Shown here: positions 11,727 through 13,031 of the stretch, piece after piece
Position numbering within the stretch: the stretch's first letter is position 1
How the letters are laid out: each line of letters begins with the position of its first letter
NCBI GenBank assembly: GCA_003663415.1
Contig: QMZY01000013.1
Coordinates: 1-13,031 of the forward strand
Origin: Candidatus Aenigmatarchaeota archaeon
Lineage (GTDB): Archaea > Aenigmatarchaeota > Aenigmatarchaeia > QMZP01
Direction: 5' to 3'
DNA: 13,031 nt
The notes under the pieces: model-generated
Told to the model about the DNA's origin: nothing
The model's input: only the letters and a program-made list of their open reading frames with translations
Databases searched by the model: none
Position numbers and translations under genes: made by a program

Positions 11727-13031
11727 ATGGCTTTTTTCTGGAGCGAGCTTGAAACAAAAAAGGTTTTTGAAAAACTTAAAACAGGCGAAGAGGGCCTGAC
11801 AGAAGAAGAAGCAAGAGAAAGGCTTCTCAAATTTGGGCCAAACGAGCTTGAGAAAAAAAAGCAAACAAGCAAACTTGAGATTTTTTTAAACCAGTTCAAA
11901 AGCGTACTGGTTTTGATATTAATCTTTGCAACCGTATTTTCTGCTCTGATAGGAGAGATTCTCGATGCAGCAGCAATCCTTGTTATAGTTATCCTTAACG
12001 CTATTTTCGGTTTTGTTCAGGAATACAAAGCAGAAAAAACAATAGAGACACTGAAAAAACTCACGAGCCCAGAGGCTGTTGTTGTCAGGGAAGGAAAACC
12101 AAGGAAAATACCAAGCAAGGAGCTTGTTCTTGGCGATATCGTTGTTCTTGAGGAAGGCTCAAGGGTTCCGGCAGACCTCCGCATTTTTGAAGCAATAGAC
12201 CTCAGAATAGACGAATCCATGATAACAGGCGAATCGGTTCCAGTAACCAAGAAAACAGAACCAACACGAAGCGAGGTTTTAGCAGAAAGAAAAAACATTG
12301 CCTGGACAGGTACAATAGTTGTGGGGGGAAGAGGCAAAGGAATTGTTGTGGAAACAGGCATGGAAACAGAAATGGGAAGAATTGCAAAAAAAATCCAAGA
12401 ACCTCAGGAACAGACGCCGCTGCAAAAGAAGCTTGATGTGTTCGGAAAAAACCTTGGAATAATAATTCTTGTTATCTGCGCTTTGGTTGCAGGAATTGGA
12501 ATATTTAGAGAAAGCATCTTAACAGGGAAGCCGCTCACAACAGACGTAATAACTTCCATGATAATAACAGGCATTGCCTTGGCAGTAGCAGCCATTCCAG
12601 AAGGACTGCCGGCAGTTGTTACCATAACCTTGGCTTTGGGTTTGCAAAGGCTTGCAAGACACAACGCCCTTATGAGAAGGCTTCCAGCGGTTGAAACCTT
12701 GGGTTCAACCACAGTAATATGTTCTGATAAAACAGGAACCCTCACAAGAAATGAAATGACCGTTAAAAAAATATACTGTGAAAACAACATCATTGAGGTT
12801 ACAGGGGAAGGATACATACCAAAAGGCGGGTTTTTAATCCAAAACAACAAAATAGACCCGAAAAAAACCAAAACCCTGTCTTTGCTTTTAACCTCATCAG
12901 CACTATGCAATAACGCTGTTCTTGACAAAAAGCAAAACAGCATCATAGGAGACCCAACAGAGGGAGCTCTGATTGTATTAGCAGAGAAGGCGGGTTTCAC
13001 CAAGGAATATCTTGAGAAAGCATATCCCAGA
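11727..13031 (+). CDS. P2A-type cation-transporting ATPase (probable Ca2+ pump), N-terminal 435 aa
   Basis: The frame runs from ATG 11727 past the end of the window, so the gene is cut, not broken. Visible parts are: the cation ATPase N-terminal domain (about 1-50, GLTEEEARERLLKFGPNEL), M1-M2 (about 57-97), the actuator domain with GDIVVLEEGSRVPAD and TGES (167-170), M3, M4 with AAIPEGLP (PEGLP at 291-295), the phosphorylation site SDKTGT (Asp334) and the start of the nucleotide domain with GDPTEGAL. The V-A-A-I-PEGLP motif is that of the P2A (SERCA-like) class, where the Glu in M4 is a Ca2+ ligand, so export of Ca2+ is the best guess. The M5-M6 residues that decide ion specificity are outside the window. 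Full family proteins are about 850-900 aa. Confidence 0.93.
   Translation, partial: MAFFWSELETKKVFEKLKTGEEGLTEEEARERLLKFGPNELEKKKQTSKLEIFLNQFKSVLVLILIFATVFSALIGEILDAAAILVIVILNAIFGFVQEYKAEKTIETLKKLTSPEAVVVREGKPRKIPSKELVLGDIVVLEEGSRVPADLRIFEAIDLRIDESMITGESVPVTKKTEPTRSEVLAERKNIAWTGTIVVGGRGKGIVVETGMETEMGRIAKKIQEPQEQTPLQKKLDVFGKNLGIIILVICALVAGIGIFRESILTGKPLTTDVITSMIITGIALAVAAIPEGLPAVVTITLALGLQRLARHNALMRRLPAVETLGSTTVICSDKTGTLTRNEMTVKKIYCENNIIEVTGEGYIPKGGFLIQNNKIDPKKTKTLSLLLTSSALCNNAVLDKKQNSIIGDPTEGALIVLAEKAGFTKEYLEKAYPR

Noticed and set aside
12404..13003. A 199-aa minus-strand reading frame
   Set aside because: It is the antisense shadow of the P-type ATPase, whose motifs TGES, PEGLP and DKTGT fix the plus-strand frame.

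Overview
This is a compact, AT-rich stretch of an archaeal chromosome. The archaeal markers are direct: an eS17 ribosomal protein, transcription factor S, a single-chain NAC protein, an archaeal-type tRNA-splicing endonuclease, an EndoQ-type PHP nuclease, a DUF1512 protein, a class III (prepilin) signal peptide, GGTGA Shine-Dalgarno sites, and TATA boxes about 25-27 nt before many start codons, which implies leaderless mRNAs. The short spacers and small proteins fit a reduced-genome (DPANN-like) or euryarchaeal lineage, but I cannot fix the phylum from sequence alone.

Layout. 1-719 (+): C-terminal half of a cyclic 2,3-diphosphoglycerate synthetase-family GTPase. 720-966: gene-free block of hairpins and direct repeats. 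966-2115 (-): a TrkA-type K+ channel regulator split by a frameshift at a perfect U-UUU-UUA heptamer, preceded by a small pilin-like protein. 2115-2148: a symmetric divergent promoter. 2148-5147 (+): three tandem paralogous lipoproteins, the most unfamiliar part of the window. 5144-7604 (-): EndoQ-like nuclease and a DUF1512 membrane protein. 7683-8234 (+): a membrane-anchored exported protein rich in N-glycosylation sequons. 8231-10339 (-): a tight cluster eS17, four-CBS/HPF-like protein, signal peptidase I, TFS. 10386-11252 (-): small Cys/His protein, tRNA-Phe(GAA) and EndA, fused without spacers. 11364 to the end (+): NAC and the first 435 codons of a P2A-type cation ATPase.

How it fits together. 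Two themes dominate. The first is the cell surface: pilin-like protein, three lipoproteins, sequon-rich exported protein, signal peptidase, K+ regulator and cation pump. The second is information processing: eS17, a putative nucleotide-sensing ribosome-associated CBS protein, TFS, NAC, tRNA-Phe, tRNA endonuclease and deaminated-base repair. The most notable observations are the frameshifted trkA at a canonical slippery site, the EndA that lacks the expected catalytic lysine, the tRNA gene wedged between two reading frames with 0 and 1 nt of spacing, the CBS/HPF-like fusion overlapping eS17, the tandem lipoprotein family facing a pilin gene across a palindromic promoter, and the hairpin cluster.
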